Assembly (NCBI GenBank): GCA_963805495.1
Contig: CAWDUQ010000002.1
Coordinates: forward strand, 1,426,001 to 1,490,000
Length of the DNA: 64,000 nt
Direction: 5' to 3'
From: DAHUXD01 sp963805495
GTDB taxonomy: Bacteria > Acidobacteriota > Thermoanaerobaculia > UBA5066 > Gp7-AA6
A program made the translations under genes and the position numbers. This document shows, piece after piece, positions 53,612 through 61,594 of this stretch (the stretch's first letter is position 1; the number at the start of each line of letters is the position of its first letter). Under the pieces are notes generated by a model, which saw only the letters and a list, made by a program, of their open reading frames with translations, was not told where the DNA came from and searched no databases.

Positions 53612-55525
53612 TCAGCGCAGCAGCGACGCGAGCTTCGTCTCGGCCTCGGCGTGCAGAGTGGGCGGAGCCCCGTAGAACGCGCCCGCGGCGCGTCCCTCCG
53701 CGTCGAAGACGAGCAGCGTCGGCACGGCGCTCACGTCGCCGAAGGCGCGGACGAGGTCGGGCTGGCCGAGGACCCAGGTCAGCGGGAGGTTGAGCTCGCC
53801 GACGAGCTTTCGGACTTTCGGCTCCTCGGACTCGATCGCGACGGCCGCGACGACGAGCTTCTCCCCGTACTGCTTCTTGAGCTCGCCGAGCCAACCGAGC
53901 GTCCGGCGGCAGGGCGGGCACCAGGTTGCCCAGAACTCCACCAGCACGACGCGGCCTTTCAGGTCCCCGCGCGAGACCGTGCGGCCGTCGAGGTCGGTCA
54001 GCGTGACCGCGGGAAACGCCGCCACCTCCGTGCCCTTCGACGGCGACGCCGCGGCGCGCGCGTCGGCCTTGCGCCCGGCCAGCAGGAGCTCGATCATGCG
54101 GGTCAGGTCGGCCTGGAACCGCTCGTGCGCGGCCGCGCTCTTCAGCGGCGCGTAGCGACCGCCTTCCCCCTTCTCCCCCTTCCCGTAGAAGCCGAAGTCG
54201 TTGGGAGTCGCCACCAGCACGTCGTCGACGAAGATCGCGGGATAGCGGGTCACGCCGAAGCGCTTCGCGAGGGCCGAGTCACCGTAGTTCTCCGAGATGA
54301 AGCGCGCCTTGCCTCCGAACTTCTGAACGACGCTCTGGGCCAGCAAACTTGCCGGATCGGAGAGGTTTCAGGTGTAGGGCCACCGGACGAGGGTGACGGT
54401 GACGGTCGCGGGCACCGCGGCGGGGCGCGGCCGGGCCGGCTCGAGCGCCGCGAAGTAGCGGGGAAGGACCTCGGCGACAACCGCCGAGGCCTGCGCGGGA
54501 GAGGCTCCGGACGCCGCGGATGCGGCATCGGCCTCGCCCGCCTCCAGGAAGATCCGGCCGATGCTCTGGTCGACCCCGCCGGTCTCGGAGAGGCGGGGCC
54601 GAAGCTCCGCCAGCTTCGCCTTCGCCTGCTCGATCGTGAGCTCCGGGACCCTTCCCGTCAGGGGCGCGGCGCGCAGCACCGCCTGGAGGTACCGGAGCAT
54701 TGCGCCGTAGGAGAGGCCGGCCGCATCGAGCTCGCGCGCTTCCTTGAGCGTCGAGCTCGCCGTGATGAACTCCCGGTGCCGGTCGATCGAAGCCGGCGGC
54801 CTGTACGCGGACAGCAGTTCGCCCTCGAGCACGTCGAGCTCGGCCCGGAGGCTGCGCACCGGCGGCGGCCGCAGGCTCGACGGCTCGGACAAGGTTCGAC
54901 AGAAGGCGCCGAGTTCGCGCTGCGCCCGGGCGACGCCGAGGTAGTAGAAACCGACCTCGGGCATCGTGTTGCGCTCGTAGTCGAGGCTCGCCTCGTAGAA
55001 GACCTTGACCGCCGGAACCGAGGCCTCGCCGACCGCCCGCACCGCCGCGGGCGTCACGCCCTCGAGCGCCTTCGGCGAAGGCGCGCCGAGTGTCTTCCCG
55101 AGGTCCTGCCCCATGCGCTTCCAGGCGGCCTCGAACGCGGCGTCGCTGTTGCGGTCGGCCGGTGGCAGCGACCCCAGGTACCGGGAGGCTTCGAGGTCCG
55201 GCTGTACGCTCGCGAGACGCTGCAAGGCCAGGAGCCGATGCCGGCCTCGCATGGCCTCTTCGACGCGTTCCATGGCCGGCAGGGCGCCTTTCTTGATCTG
55301 GAGCCACATCTCGTCCGTCGACGCGTTCGACTTCAGGTAATCCGACCAGCCCCGGATCTCGGCGGCGAGCGGGTCGGCCTGCGGCGGCGCGGCGGCGATC
55401 GAGGCGAGAAAGGCCGTGGCGACGGCCGCGGCGGCGAGAAGGACGAGACGGCCCGGGCGCATCGCGGCCCGGAGCATGACACGGGGCGCCGAGCCGAATC
55501 GCCGGGCGACCCGTGAGGATCTCAT
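53612..55525 (-). CDS. Candidate selenoprotein: helical domain + thioredoxin-like fold with in-frame UGA + TlpA-like domain
   Basis: One reading frame of 638 codons interrupted once, by TGA at 54370-54368 (codon 386); read through, it gives about 637 residues. Signal anchor at about 26-46, a helix-rich region to about 370, then TVTVTLVRWPYT-[UGA]-NLSDPASLLAQ. Next come RFISENYGDSALAKRFGV and TRYPAIFV with a cis-proline-like Pro429. This is a thioredoxin-like fold with UGA exactly at the catalytic cysteine. A second domain follows with FWATWCPPCRRTL (Cys536, Cys539) and other TlpA/ResA features. After the UGA lies a hairpin fitting the bacterial SECIS pattern (separate entry). ATG at 55525 overlaps the upstream gene (ATGA). 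Alternative: a nonsense mutation, or two proteins with a weak TTG restart at 54346; the downstream part would then start in mid-fold. Confidence 0.68.
54333..54370 (-). promoter_or_regulatory. UGA codon and SECIS-like hairpin
   Basis: Counting bases after the UGA (54370-54368): CCGGCA at 13-18 pairs with TGCTGG at 23-28 (one G-U pair), apical loop AGTT at 19-22 with G as second base. An outer stem CTCT (4-7) pairs with AGAG (32-35). A loop about 18 nt after the UGA with an early G is what bacterial selenocysteine insertion elements show. Confidence 0.55.
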
Positions 55526-56445
55526 CGGGAAGTTATCGGCGTGCGACTCAGCCGCTCGAGCTCCACGACCTCGAGGGCGCGGGCCTCGGCCGGCGTGAGG
55601 TCGGCGAGCTGCTCGAGCGTGCGCGTCTTTCCCGCCTCGGTCGCGATCAGGTAGCCGAGGTAGTACCCCGAGCGCGACGGGATGTCGAGGGCGGCGGCGC
55701 CCCCCAGGAAGTACCGCGCGTAGTCCTCGCGCTTCTCGCTGTCCAGAAGCTTCAGGGCCTCCGGCGCGGTGCGGTCGAGAGCCGCCCGGGCCGGCCCGAT
55801 GGGCGGGAGGCAGCAGACCTGCTGCTCCGGGACCTCCGGGTTCAGCCGGCGGCTCACGTAGGTCGCCAGGCCCTCGGCCCAGAGCGCCCAGCCGAAGGTC
55901 TCGGGATCCTCCGCCATGGCCTCGCCGTGGTAGACGTGGAAGAGCTCGTGAACGACGAGCGGCGCGAGATCTTCTTTCAGCCTGGCGATGACGTCGAGTC
56001 CGAACAGGAGCGCGGTCTTCCCGTCCACCTCGCGCGTCGCGCCGTCGAACGCACCGGCCGAATAGACGAAGTACACGGGCGTCGAGCATCGGAACCGGGG
56101 GAACGATTTCCGGAACGCCCCGAGCTCGCCGGGCAGGTCCTTCGACAGTCGCGCGGACAGTTCCCGCATCGCCCCTTCGATCTCCGGCACCTTCTCGAGC
56201 GAGCGCGGAACGAACTCGGCCGGCGGCTTGGTCGCCTGGTGAAAGATGCCTTCGTAGACCGCCGCGCTGGGCCTCTCGACGATCTGCTGGAAGAGACGGT
56301 ACTGCTCGGCACCGGGCTGGCTCTGCGCGGCCGCCCAGAACGTCCAGAACGCGGGCATGAGGTCCGTGGTGCGGCAGCCGGCCTCCGGAAGGGCGGGCTC
56401 CGCCAGGGTCGCGGCGAGCAACAGAACCGGGCCGAGCGGAGTCAC
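55522..56445 (-). CDS. Exported zinc metalloprotease-like protein (HExxH)
   Basis: 307 residues. Signal-like start (GPVLLLAATLAEPALPEAG). The gluzincin-type motif HELFHVYHGEA near residue 168, followed by WALWAEGLATYVSRRLNP, resembles DUF2268-type predicted zinc proteases, where the second Glu is the third ligand. Two cysteines in VCCLPP. GTG start; stop overlaps the selenoprotein-like gene, suggesting the two products are made together in the envelope. Substrate unknown. Confidence 0.78.
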   Translation of the reverse strand: MTPLGPVLLLAATLAEPALPEAGCRTTDLMPAFWTFWAAAQSQPGAEQYRLFQQIVERPSAAVYEGIFHQATKPPAEFVPRSLEKVPEIEGAMRELSARLSKDLPGELGAFRKSFPRFRCSTPVYFVYSAGAFDGATREVDGKTALLFGLDVIARLKEDLAPLVVHELFHVYHGEAMAEDPETFGWALWAEGLATYVSRRLNPEVPEQQVCCLPPIGPARAALDRTAPEALKLLDSEKREDYARYFLGGAAALDIPSRSGYYLGYLIATEAGKTRTLEQLADLTPAEARALEVVELERLSRTPITSR

Positions 56446-56573
56446 GCCTTCACATACGACTCCACGGCGCGGAAGATCGGCTCAGGCGCCGTACGGCGCC
56501 AGCCGATGGCGAAACCGATGGATGGCCGCGAGAGCATGGCCGAGCGAGGTCATCCTCTCCCGGAGTTTCGCGT

Positions 56574-57350
56574 TCACGGCGATTTCCACTTCGCGAGGGC
56601 CGCGGCCGCGCCCTCCTGCATCGTCCTGGCGGAATCCGCAGGAACGCTGAGGGCCTCGCCGCGCGCGAGCGGGAGTTTCGACGGCAGGCCCACCGGGGAG
56701 CGGCCGTAGAAGAGGCCGTAAAACGTGAGCGCCGCGACATAGGAGCCGGCGGGCGTCGGATGGAGACCGTCGGCCGAGTAGAGCGAGAGCTTCGGGTCTT
56801 TTTTCCAGGCTTCCCGCCACGCGTCGCCCGCCGGGCACAGCAGACCGCCGACGTCCTTCGCGGCGCCGGCGTAGGACTCGACCACGCCCTCGAAGTCCCG
56901 GGGCCGGCTGGTCGAGGGCCACACCATGTAGAGCACGGGCCGTGCGCCGACGGCGCGGATCGCCTTCGCGAACCGTTCCGTGTAGGCGCGCAGCACCGAG
57001 ATTCCGTCGGCCGAAGCCGAGGGGCCCTGCTGCAGAACGACGTAGTCCCAGCTTCCGACGGCGATCATCTTTTGCGCCTCGCCTCGGTTCCACTGGTCTT
57101 CGAGGCTCAAGCCGGGGCCCGTCACGGCGCGCACGAAGGGCCGCGACTCCCCCGCGGCCTCGGCGAGCGAGCGGAACATCGCGGGCAGATCGTTGGTGTA
57201 GGTCAGACTGTTGCCGATGAAGAGAACGTGGATGGGCGCCGCGATCTCCTCGTCCGGGCGCTCCTGCCCGTGCGCGGCGGCCGCGTCGAGGCCTGAAGCG
57301 AGACCGAAGGCGAGGCCGAGGGCGAGGACGCTCCGAAGCCGGCGACTCAC
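56574..57350 (-). CDS. Exported SGNH-type hydrolase
   Basis: 258 residues with a signal peptide (SVLALGLAFGLASGLDAAAAHG). The SGNH block I serine is in VLFIGNSLTYTNDLP near residue 47, and the catalytic Asp-His pair is in YSADGLHPTPAGSYVAAL near 205. QQGP fits block III. The pattern IGNSLTYTNDLP is seen in DUF4886-like esterases. Substrate unknown; ester or acetyl removal in the periplasm is likely. GTG start overlapping the upstream CocE-like gene (GTGA). Confidence 0.82.
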   Translation of the reverse strand: MSRRLRSVLALGLAFGLASGLDAAAAHGQERPDEEIAAPIHVLFIGNSLTYTNDLPAMFRSLAEAAGESRPFVRAVTGPGLSLEDQWNRGEAQKMIAVGSWDYVVLQQGPSASADGISVLRAYTERFAKAIRAVGARPVLYMVWPSTSRPRDFEGVVESYAGAAKDVGGLLCPAGDAWREAWKKDPKLSLYSADGLHPTPAGSYVAALTFYGLFYGRSPVGLPSKLPLARGEALSVPADSARTMQEGAAAALAKWKSP

Positions 57351-59212
57351 TCCGGCGCCTTGACGAGCACCGGGATCGCCACGTGCGAGGGATGGCGGGG
57401 CGAACGGTAGACGCGGTGGGTCGCCGCCCGGAAGTCCGCGGCCTTCGCCTCGAAAATGTTGGGTACGAAGGTCTGGGGATTGCGGTCGATGATCGGGAAC
57501 CAGCTGCTCTGCACCTGCACCATGATCCGGTGGCCCTTGCGGAACGCGTAGCTCTGCGTGTGCAGACTGTACGCGTACTCGAGGACGGCGTTGGGAGCGA
57601 TCGGCTCGGGCTGCTCGAAAGACTTCCGATAACGCCCGCGGAAAACCTCGTTGGAGACCATCAGCTCATACCCCGCCAGGTCCCAGTTCTCGGGGTACCG
57701 CTCCGGATAAACGTCGATGAGCTTGACGATCCAGTCGGCGTCGCTGCCGGTGGTCGAGGCGAAGAGGCGCGCCGCCACCTCGCCGGCGATCGTCACGTCC
57801 TCGGTCAGCGGTTCCGACTCGTAGGTCAGGACGTCGGCCCGATCGTCCACGAAGCGCTGGTCCTCGACGAGCCAGGTCGGCCACTTCGAGCCGCCCGGAA
57901 AATACGTCGTCTGGATTGGGCGCCGCCGATACGGGACCGGGTGCGCGGGGTCGGAGACGTACGCGTCGAAGGCCTCGGCCTCCCCGGACGGGCCGGGTAC
58001 GGGGGCGTCGAAGGAGAGCGAGCCGTCCGCCCCGAAGTAGAGGTTGCGGACCTGCGTGCGCGCGGCCGGCGGCCAGGCCTCCCACCGCCGCCACCGGTTC
58101 GTTCCGGCCTCGAAGGTCAGGGCCTCCGGAAGGACGTCGGGGCCCCGATCCTTGAGGTAGTGCGCAAACCACGGCGCCTGGATCTCTTCCCGGAAATACT
58201 TCGCGGTCGCGCTGTCGAAGGGGATCGCGCCGAGCCGGTCGCCGTCGCCGTGCGTCCAGCCGCCGTGGTTCCACGGCCCGACGACGAGGCGGTTGAGGTC
58301 CTTCGGATCGTGCTTCTCGAGCGCCGCGTAGATCTGGAGCGGGCCGAAGAAGTCCTCCTGGTCCCACCAGCCCGCGACGTTCAGCGTCGGGACGGCCACC
58401 TCGCGAAGATGCGGGATGAGGGTCTGCGCCTTCCAGAACGCGTCGTAGTCGGGGTGCGCGACGAAATCGTTCCAGGTGGGGATCTTTCCGTGGAAGAAGA
58501 GGGCGTTGACGTTCGACAGCGGCCCCAGCGCCAGGTACCACCGGTAGGTGTCGTAGCGGTCGAAGCCGAAGGGCTCCAGGTTCTTCCCGCTCTCGAGCCA
58601 GTAGGCGTACTCGAGCCCGTAGCTCAGGCGGAAAGCGCCGTTGTGGTGAAAGTCGTCCCCGAGCCACATGTCCGACGGCGAGGCCTGCGGAGAGATGGCC
58701 TTGAGCGCCGGGTGGGGCTCGAGTGCGCCCATGATCGTGGTCCAGCCGTCGTAGGAGACCCCGAGCATCCCGGCGCGACCGTTGTTCCCGGGGACGTTCT
58801 CGAGGAGCCAGGCGATCGTGTCGAACGTGTCGGTGCCTTCGTCCAGACTCTTCGTGTCGCCCGGCGGGCGCGCCGGCCGCTGCATGACGAAGACGCCTTC
58901 CGAGCCGAACTTTCCTCGCAGGTCCTGGAAGACGAAGACGTAGCCGTCGTCGGCGAGCGCCTTGAGCGAGCCCTCGAGCCGCTTGCCGGACTCGGCGACC
59001 CCGTAGGGCGTGCGCTGGATCAGGATCGGGAGCGGTCCGTGCTCGCCGCGGGGCGTGAAGATCTTCGCGTGGAGCTTGACGCCGTCGCGCATCGGGATCA
59101 TGACGTCCCGCTCGAGGTACGGCTCCTCGACCGTACCGGCCCGAGGGGCGGCGGCGATCGCCGCGAGAGCGAGGCAGAGAGCGGCCGCGGCCGGAACGAG
59201 GCGCTTTTTCAT
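57347..59212 (-). CDS. CocE/NonD-family hydrolase (X-Pro acyl-peptidase type)
   Basis: 621 residues with a signal peptide (LVPAAAALCLALAAIAAAPRAG). The alpha/beta hydrolase nucleophile elbow is GVSYDGWTT near residue 150, after GTDTFDTIAWLLENVPGNNGRAGML; an acid/His set follows in NVAGWWDQEDF and VVGPWNHGGWTHGD. The C-terminal jelly-roll (VRNLYFGADGSLSFDAP ... HRIMVQVQSSWFPIIDRNPQTF) is typical of the family. Likely an exported peptidase or ester hydrolase; substrate unknown. Confidence 0.9.
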   Translation of the reverse strand: MKKRLVPAAAALCLALAAIAAAPRAGTVEEPYLERDVMIPMRDGVKLHAKIFTPRGEHGPLPILIQRTPYGVAESGKRLEGSLKALADDGYVFVFQDLRGKFGSEGVFVMQRPARPPGDTKSLDEGTDTFDTIAWLLENVPGNNGRAGMLGVSYDGWTTIMGALEPHPALKAISPQASPSDMWLGDDFHHNGAFRLSYGLEYAYWLESGKNLEPFGFDRYDTYRWYLALGPLSNVNALFFHGKIPTWNDFVAHPDYDAFWKAQTLIPHLREVAVPTLNVAGWWDQEDFFGPLQIYAALEKHDPKDLNRLVVGPWNHGGWTHGDGDRLGAIPFDSATAKYFREEIQAPWFAHYLKDRGPDVLPEALTFEAGTNRWRRWEAWPPAARTQVRNLYFGADGSLSFDAPVPGPSGEAEAFDAYVSDPAHPVPYRRRPIQTTYFPGGSKWPTWLVEDQRFVDDRADVLTYESEPLTEDVTIAGEVAARLFASTTGSDADWIVKLIDVYPERYPENWDLAGYELMVSNEVFRGRYRKSFEQPEPIAPNAVLEYAYSLHTQSYAFRKGHRIMVQVQSSWFPIIDRNPQTFVPNIFEAKAADFRAATHRVYRSPRHPSHVAIPVLVKAPE

Positions 59213-59218
59213 GGGGCG

Positions 59219-59224
59219 AGTCTA
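59219..59224 (-). promoter_or_regulatory. -10 hexamer TAGACT before the CocE-like gene
   Basis: Minus strand TAGACT, 6 nt, ATG at 59212. It overlaps the stop codon region of the upstream gene, giving a leaderless start inside the cluster. Confidence 0.4.
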
Positions 59225-59674
59225 CGTCTTCGGGTTGGCCGTCAGCGCGCAGGCGGCGATCCGCCACTTTCCGTCGGCTTCTTTCCTCCAGACGATCAGG
59301 AATTTCGACGTCGACGGCGGACCGGAGGCGTTCGGCAGGGTCACGGCGGTCGACCCGGTCTCCCAGGCGAGGTCCCCTCCGGAAGCGACCTGGATCGAGT
59401 CGGTGGTCGCACGGAACGTGTCGAGGCGAGGCAGGCGCTCGGAGTACATCTTCTGGATCGCGGCCTTCCCCTTCAACGCGGCCTCTCCGTTGAAGTGGAC
59501 GACGGCGTCCTCGGCCCAGAACGGCATCACGGCGATCGCGTCTTTGCGCGCCTCCGCGTCCGCCACGCCGCGGCTCGCCTCCCGGACTTCGGCCTCGGCG
59601 CCGGCCGTCGAGGGCCGCCGGCAGGCCGCTGCTAGGAGCAGGAGTCCCAGGATCGCCGCGGTGCGAAGCTTCAT
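59222..59674 (-). CDS. Exported NTF2/SnoaL-like protein (DUF4440 type)
   Basis: 150 residues, ATG after GGGGGAGAA. Hydrophobic N-terminus with a possible lipobox LAAAC near residue 18. The body fits the NTF2-like cone fold: VADAEARKDAIAVMPFWAEDAVVHFNGEAALKGKAAIQKMYSE, then TGSTAVTL and FLIVWRKEADGKWRIAACALTANP. Members bind small molecules or are enzymes; role here unknown. Confidence 0.78.
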   Translation of the reverse strand: MKLRTAAILGLLLLAAACRRPSTAGAEAEVREASRGVADAEARKDAIAVMPFWAEDAVVHFNGEAALKGKAAIQKMYSERLPRLDTFRATTDSIQVASGGDLAWETGSTAVTLPNASGPPSTSKFLIVWRKEADGKWRIAACALTANPKT

Positions 59675-59694
59675 GCGTTCTCCCCCGACGCGCC

Positions 59695-60267
59695 TCAATG
59701 CTTGAGGATGTCCTCGACAGCCCCGGTGTTCGCGTTGACGATGACCGAGAGACCGCCGTCCTTGCCGTCGGCCTTGCTGTAGTTGATGTACCAGGTCGCA
59801 TGCCGATCGCTCGGAGCCGCGGCCGTTCCGAGCGACACGGTATAGCCCTGCTGGAGCAGGTCCTCGCCGTGCTTCTTCGCGAGCGCGTAGAGCGCCGCGC
59901 CGTCGCGGTCGAAATCGGGCTTCAGATCCGGGAGGCGGCCGGCGGGCCCGGCCTGGGCCCAGCAAGTCAGCGACCCGCGGAACGTGTTGATCGCGACGCT
60001 CGCGTTCGCCTGAGCCGAGAAGAACATCAGGCTCCACGCCGTCGAGGACCCGTCGGGCTGGAGCGGTCCGAGGCTCGTGTTCGTGATGCGGGCCGGGACC
60101 GCGTCGGGCTTCCAGGCCTTCGCGTACTTGTCCGCCATCGCGTACATGTCGGACAGCTTGACCGCCGGGTTCTTGAGTTGGACCGTCTTGCAGGCCTCCT
60201 GGCCCGCCGCCGCGCGCCCGAGCGCCAGGGTGGCGAGGACGACCCACAGGACCGTTCGTCTCTTCAT
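59695..60267 (-). CDS. Exported protein of unknown function
   Basis: 190 residues from the ATG at 60267, which overlaps the stop of the alkyltransferase-like gene (ATGA). Signal peptide VLWVVLATLALGRAAAGQ. Two cysteines (EACKTV, LTCWAQ) could pair. The remainder has TAWSLMFFSAQANASVAINTFRGSLTCW and GGLSVIVNANTGAVEDILK, suggestive of a PepSY-like C-terminal strand pair, but I do not recognise a family. Confidence 0.7.
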   Translation of the reverse strand: MKRRTVLWVVLATLALGRAAAGQEACKTVQLKNPAVKLSDMYAMADKYAKAWKPDAVPARITNTSLGPLQPDGSSTAWSLMFFSAQANASVAINTFRGSLTCWAQAGPAGRLPDLKPDFDRDGAALYALAKKHGEDLLQQGYTVSLGTAAAPSDRHATWYINYSKADGKDGGLSVIVNANTGAVEDILKH

Positions 60268-60668
60268 TCCTGCCCCCATGCAATGGATCTCGTCGTTCGG
60301 GACGTCCGCGGGCCACCCTCCGAGGGCCGCCATCGGAAGCGCTCGAGCGGGATCGCTCCCGTCTCGCCGAAATGCACGCCTTCCTTCTCGAGGAGAAACC
60401 GCTGGATCCGGTCCATCGGCCGGCCGTCCGAGCGCAGGCTGATCTTCCCGGCCGCGTTGACGATCCGGTGCCACGGCACGCGGCTGCCTTCGGCGAGGGC
60501 CGACAGCGCGTAGCCGACCATGCGCGCGTGGCCCGGAAGTCCCGCCGCGCTCGCGATCTGACCGTAGGTCGCGACGCGCCCCCGGGGCACGCGCGCCACG
60601 GCCGCGTAGATACGGGCGTACGTCGCGCGCGGGGCGGTCGGGGTCCTCGGGATCGATGCCTCCTGCAA
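60264..60668 (-). CDS. atl: Alkyltransferase-like protein (ATL)
   Basis: 134 residues related to the DNA-binding domain of O6-alkylguanine-DNA alkyltransferase: YARIYAAVARVPRGRVATYGQIASAAGLPGHARMVGYAL, then VPWHRIVNAAGKISL. Where the methyltransferase has the acceptor Cys (PCHRV), this has Trp (PWHRI), the mark of ATL proteins. ATLs bind alkylated guanine and recruit nucleotide-excision repair rather than repairing directly. TTG start 10 nt after a TATCAT hexamer, no Shine-Dalgarno. Confidence 0.88.
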   Translation of the reverse strand: MQEASIPRTPTAPRATYARIYAAVARVPRGRVATYGQIASAAGLPGHARMVGYALSALAEGSRVPWHRIVNAAGKISLRSDGRPMDRIQRFLLEKEGVHFGETGAIPLERFRWRPSEGGPRTSRTTRSIAWGQE

Positions 60669-60678
60669 TTTCCCGCGG

Positions 60679-60684
60679 ATGATA
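60679..60684 (-). promoter_or_regulatory. -10 hexamer TATCAT of the ATL gene
   Basis: Minus strand TATCAT, then 10 nt, then the TTG start at 60668. Confidence 0.4.
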
Positions 60685-60711
60685 CGCCTCAGCGAGATGA
60701 GCGTTGCGGGC

Positions 60712-60903
60712 TCAGAAGTGGGCCGGTGTCACCGCCTGGCGCGGAACCATCGCGAGCCGCTCCTTGAAGCAGCGCCCGTGGCAGAACCAGGCCTGGGTCA
60801 TTCCTTCTTCGGTCTCGACGCGGACGACGCAGGGATCGACCGCCGTGCGTTCGATCGCGTGCCCGCAGAAGCAACAGGGACCGCCGATCTCCGCCTCGCC
60901 CAT
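60712..60903 (-). CDS. Small cysteine-rich (zinc-binding) protein
   Basis: 63 residues from the ATG at 60903, six nt after GGAG; a His-rich in-frame extension upstream (from 60960) lacks such a site. Cysteines CCFC near residue 10, one at CVV, and FCHGRCF suggest a small zinc-binding module. No family recognised. Confidence 0.6.
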   Translation of the reverse strand: MGEAEIGGPCCFCGHAIERTAVDPCVVRVETEEGMTQAWFCHGRCFKERLAMVPRQAVTPAHF

Positions 60904-61005
60904 CGGTTCTCCAATCCGCCCGGATGCGCCGGGCACGTGATGTTGATGGTGATGTATCACAGGAACCGGCCGGAACCATGATGCCGTTGTCTCGGGAGAA
61001 GAGCG

Positions 61006-61536
61006 TCACACGGGGCACTTTGCCGCGATCCGGCGCACGGTGGTCACGTTGCGGATCGTCGTCGGCATCCCGAGCGTCTTCTCGAGACGCGGCCCCGAAA
61101 ACACGGAGTCCGCGAAGCTCGTCCGGCAGTGCCAATAGAGCTCGCGGCCGATGACACGGATGTCGTCGGTCGCCGTGGCGCAGTCGCGCAGCCGCTTCGT
61201 CGCGGCAGCCGCCGGCGCGTCCGAAAGGAAACCGATGTAGAGGCGATCGCCCTCGCCGAGCGCGAACGGCTCCCGCCGGGCGGCCGCCGCGAGCTCGGCC
61301 GGAGTCCGCAGAAACGTCGCGACCTCGTAGCCGAGCGCCTCCTCGAGGCTCGCCTCGAGCCGGGCCGCGAGCGCGGTTTCGGCCTTCGACGAAGAATCGA
61401 AGATCACGTTCCCGCTGGCGATGACGGTCGCGACGCCGGTGCACCCCGCCTTCTCGAAGATGCGTCGGAGCGCATCCATCTTCACGACGTGCCCTCCGAC
61501 GTTGATCGCCCGCAGGAACGCGACGTAGCGCGGCAT
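61006..61536 (-). CDS. DUF1697-family protein
   Basis: 176 residues from the ATG at 61536, where PRYVAFLRAINVGGH matches the family opening; TAGACT is 10 nt upstream. Further family features: VATVIASGNVIFDS, YIGFLSD, ELYWHCRTSFADSVF and TTIRNVTTVRRIA. DUF1697 proteins are widespread and uncharacterised. Confidence 0.88.
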   Translation of the reverse strand: MPRYVAFLRAINVGGHVVKMDALRRIFEKAGCTGVATVIASGNVIFDSSSKAETALAARLEASLEEALGYEVATFLRTPAELAAAARREPFALGEGDRLYIGFLSDAPAAAATKRLRDCATATDDIRVIGRELYWHCRTSFADSVFSGPRLEKTLGMPTTIRNVTTVRRIAAKCPV

Positions 61537-61546
61537 TCGAGCCAAG

Positions 61547-61552
61547 AGTCTA
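61547..61552 (-). promoter_or_regulatory. -10 hexamer TAGACT before the DUF1697 gene
   Basis: Minus strand TAGACT, 10 nt, ATG at 61536; no Shine-Dalgarno. Confidence 0.35.
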
Positions 61553-61594
61553 ACCCCCGGGACGACCCGATCGGCCGGGCGGACGAGACCCCGG

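Noticed and set aside
53612..54346. Separate TlpA-like gene starting at TTG 54346
   Set aside because: The start would fall inside the first helix of a thioredoxin-like fold whose first strand is encoded before the TGA; no Shine-Dalgarno. Kept only as an alternative to the selenoprotein reading.
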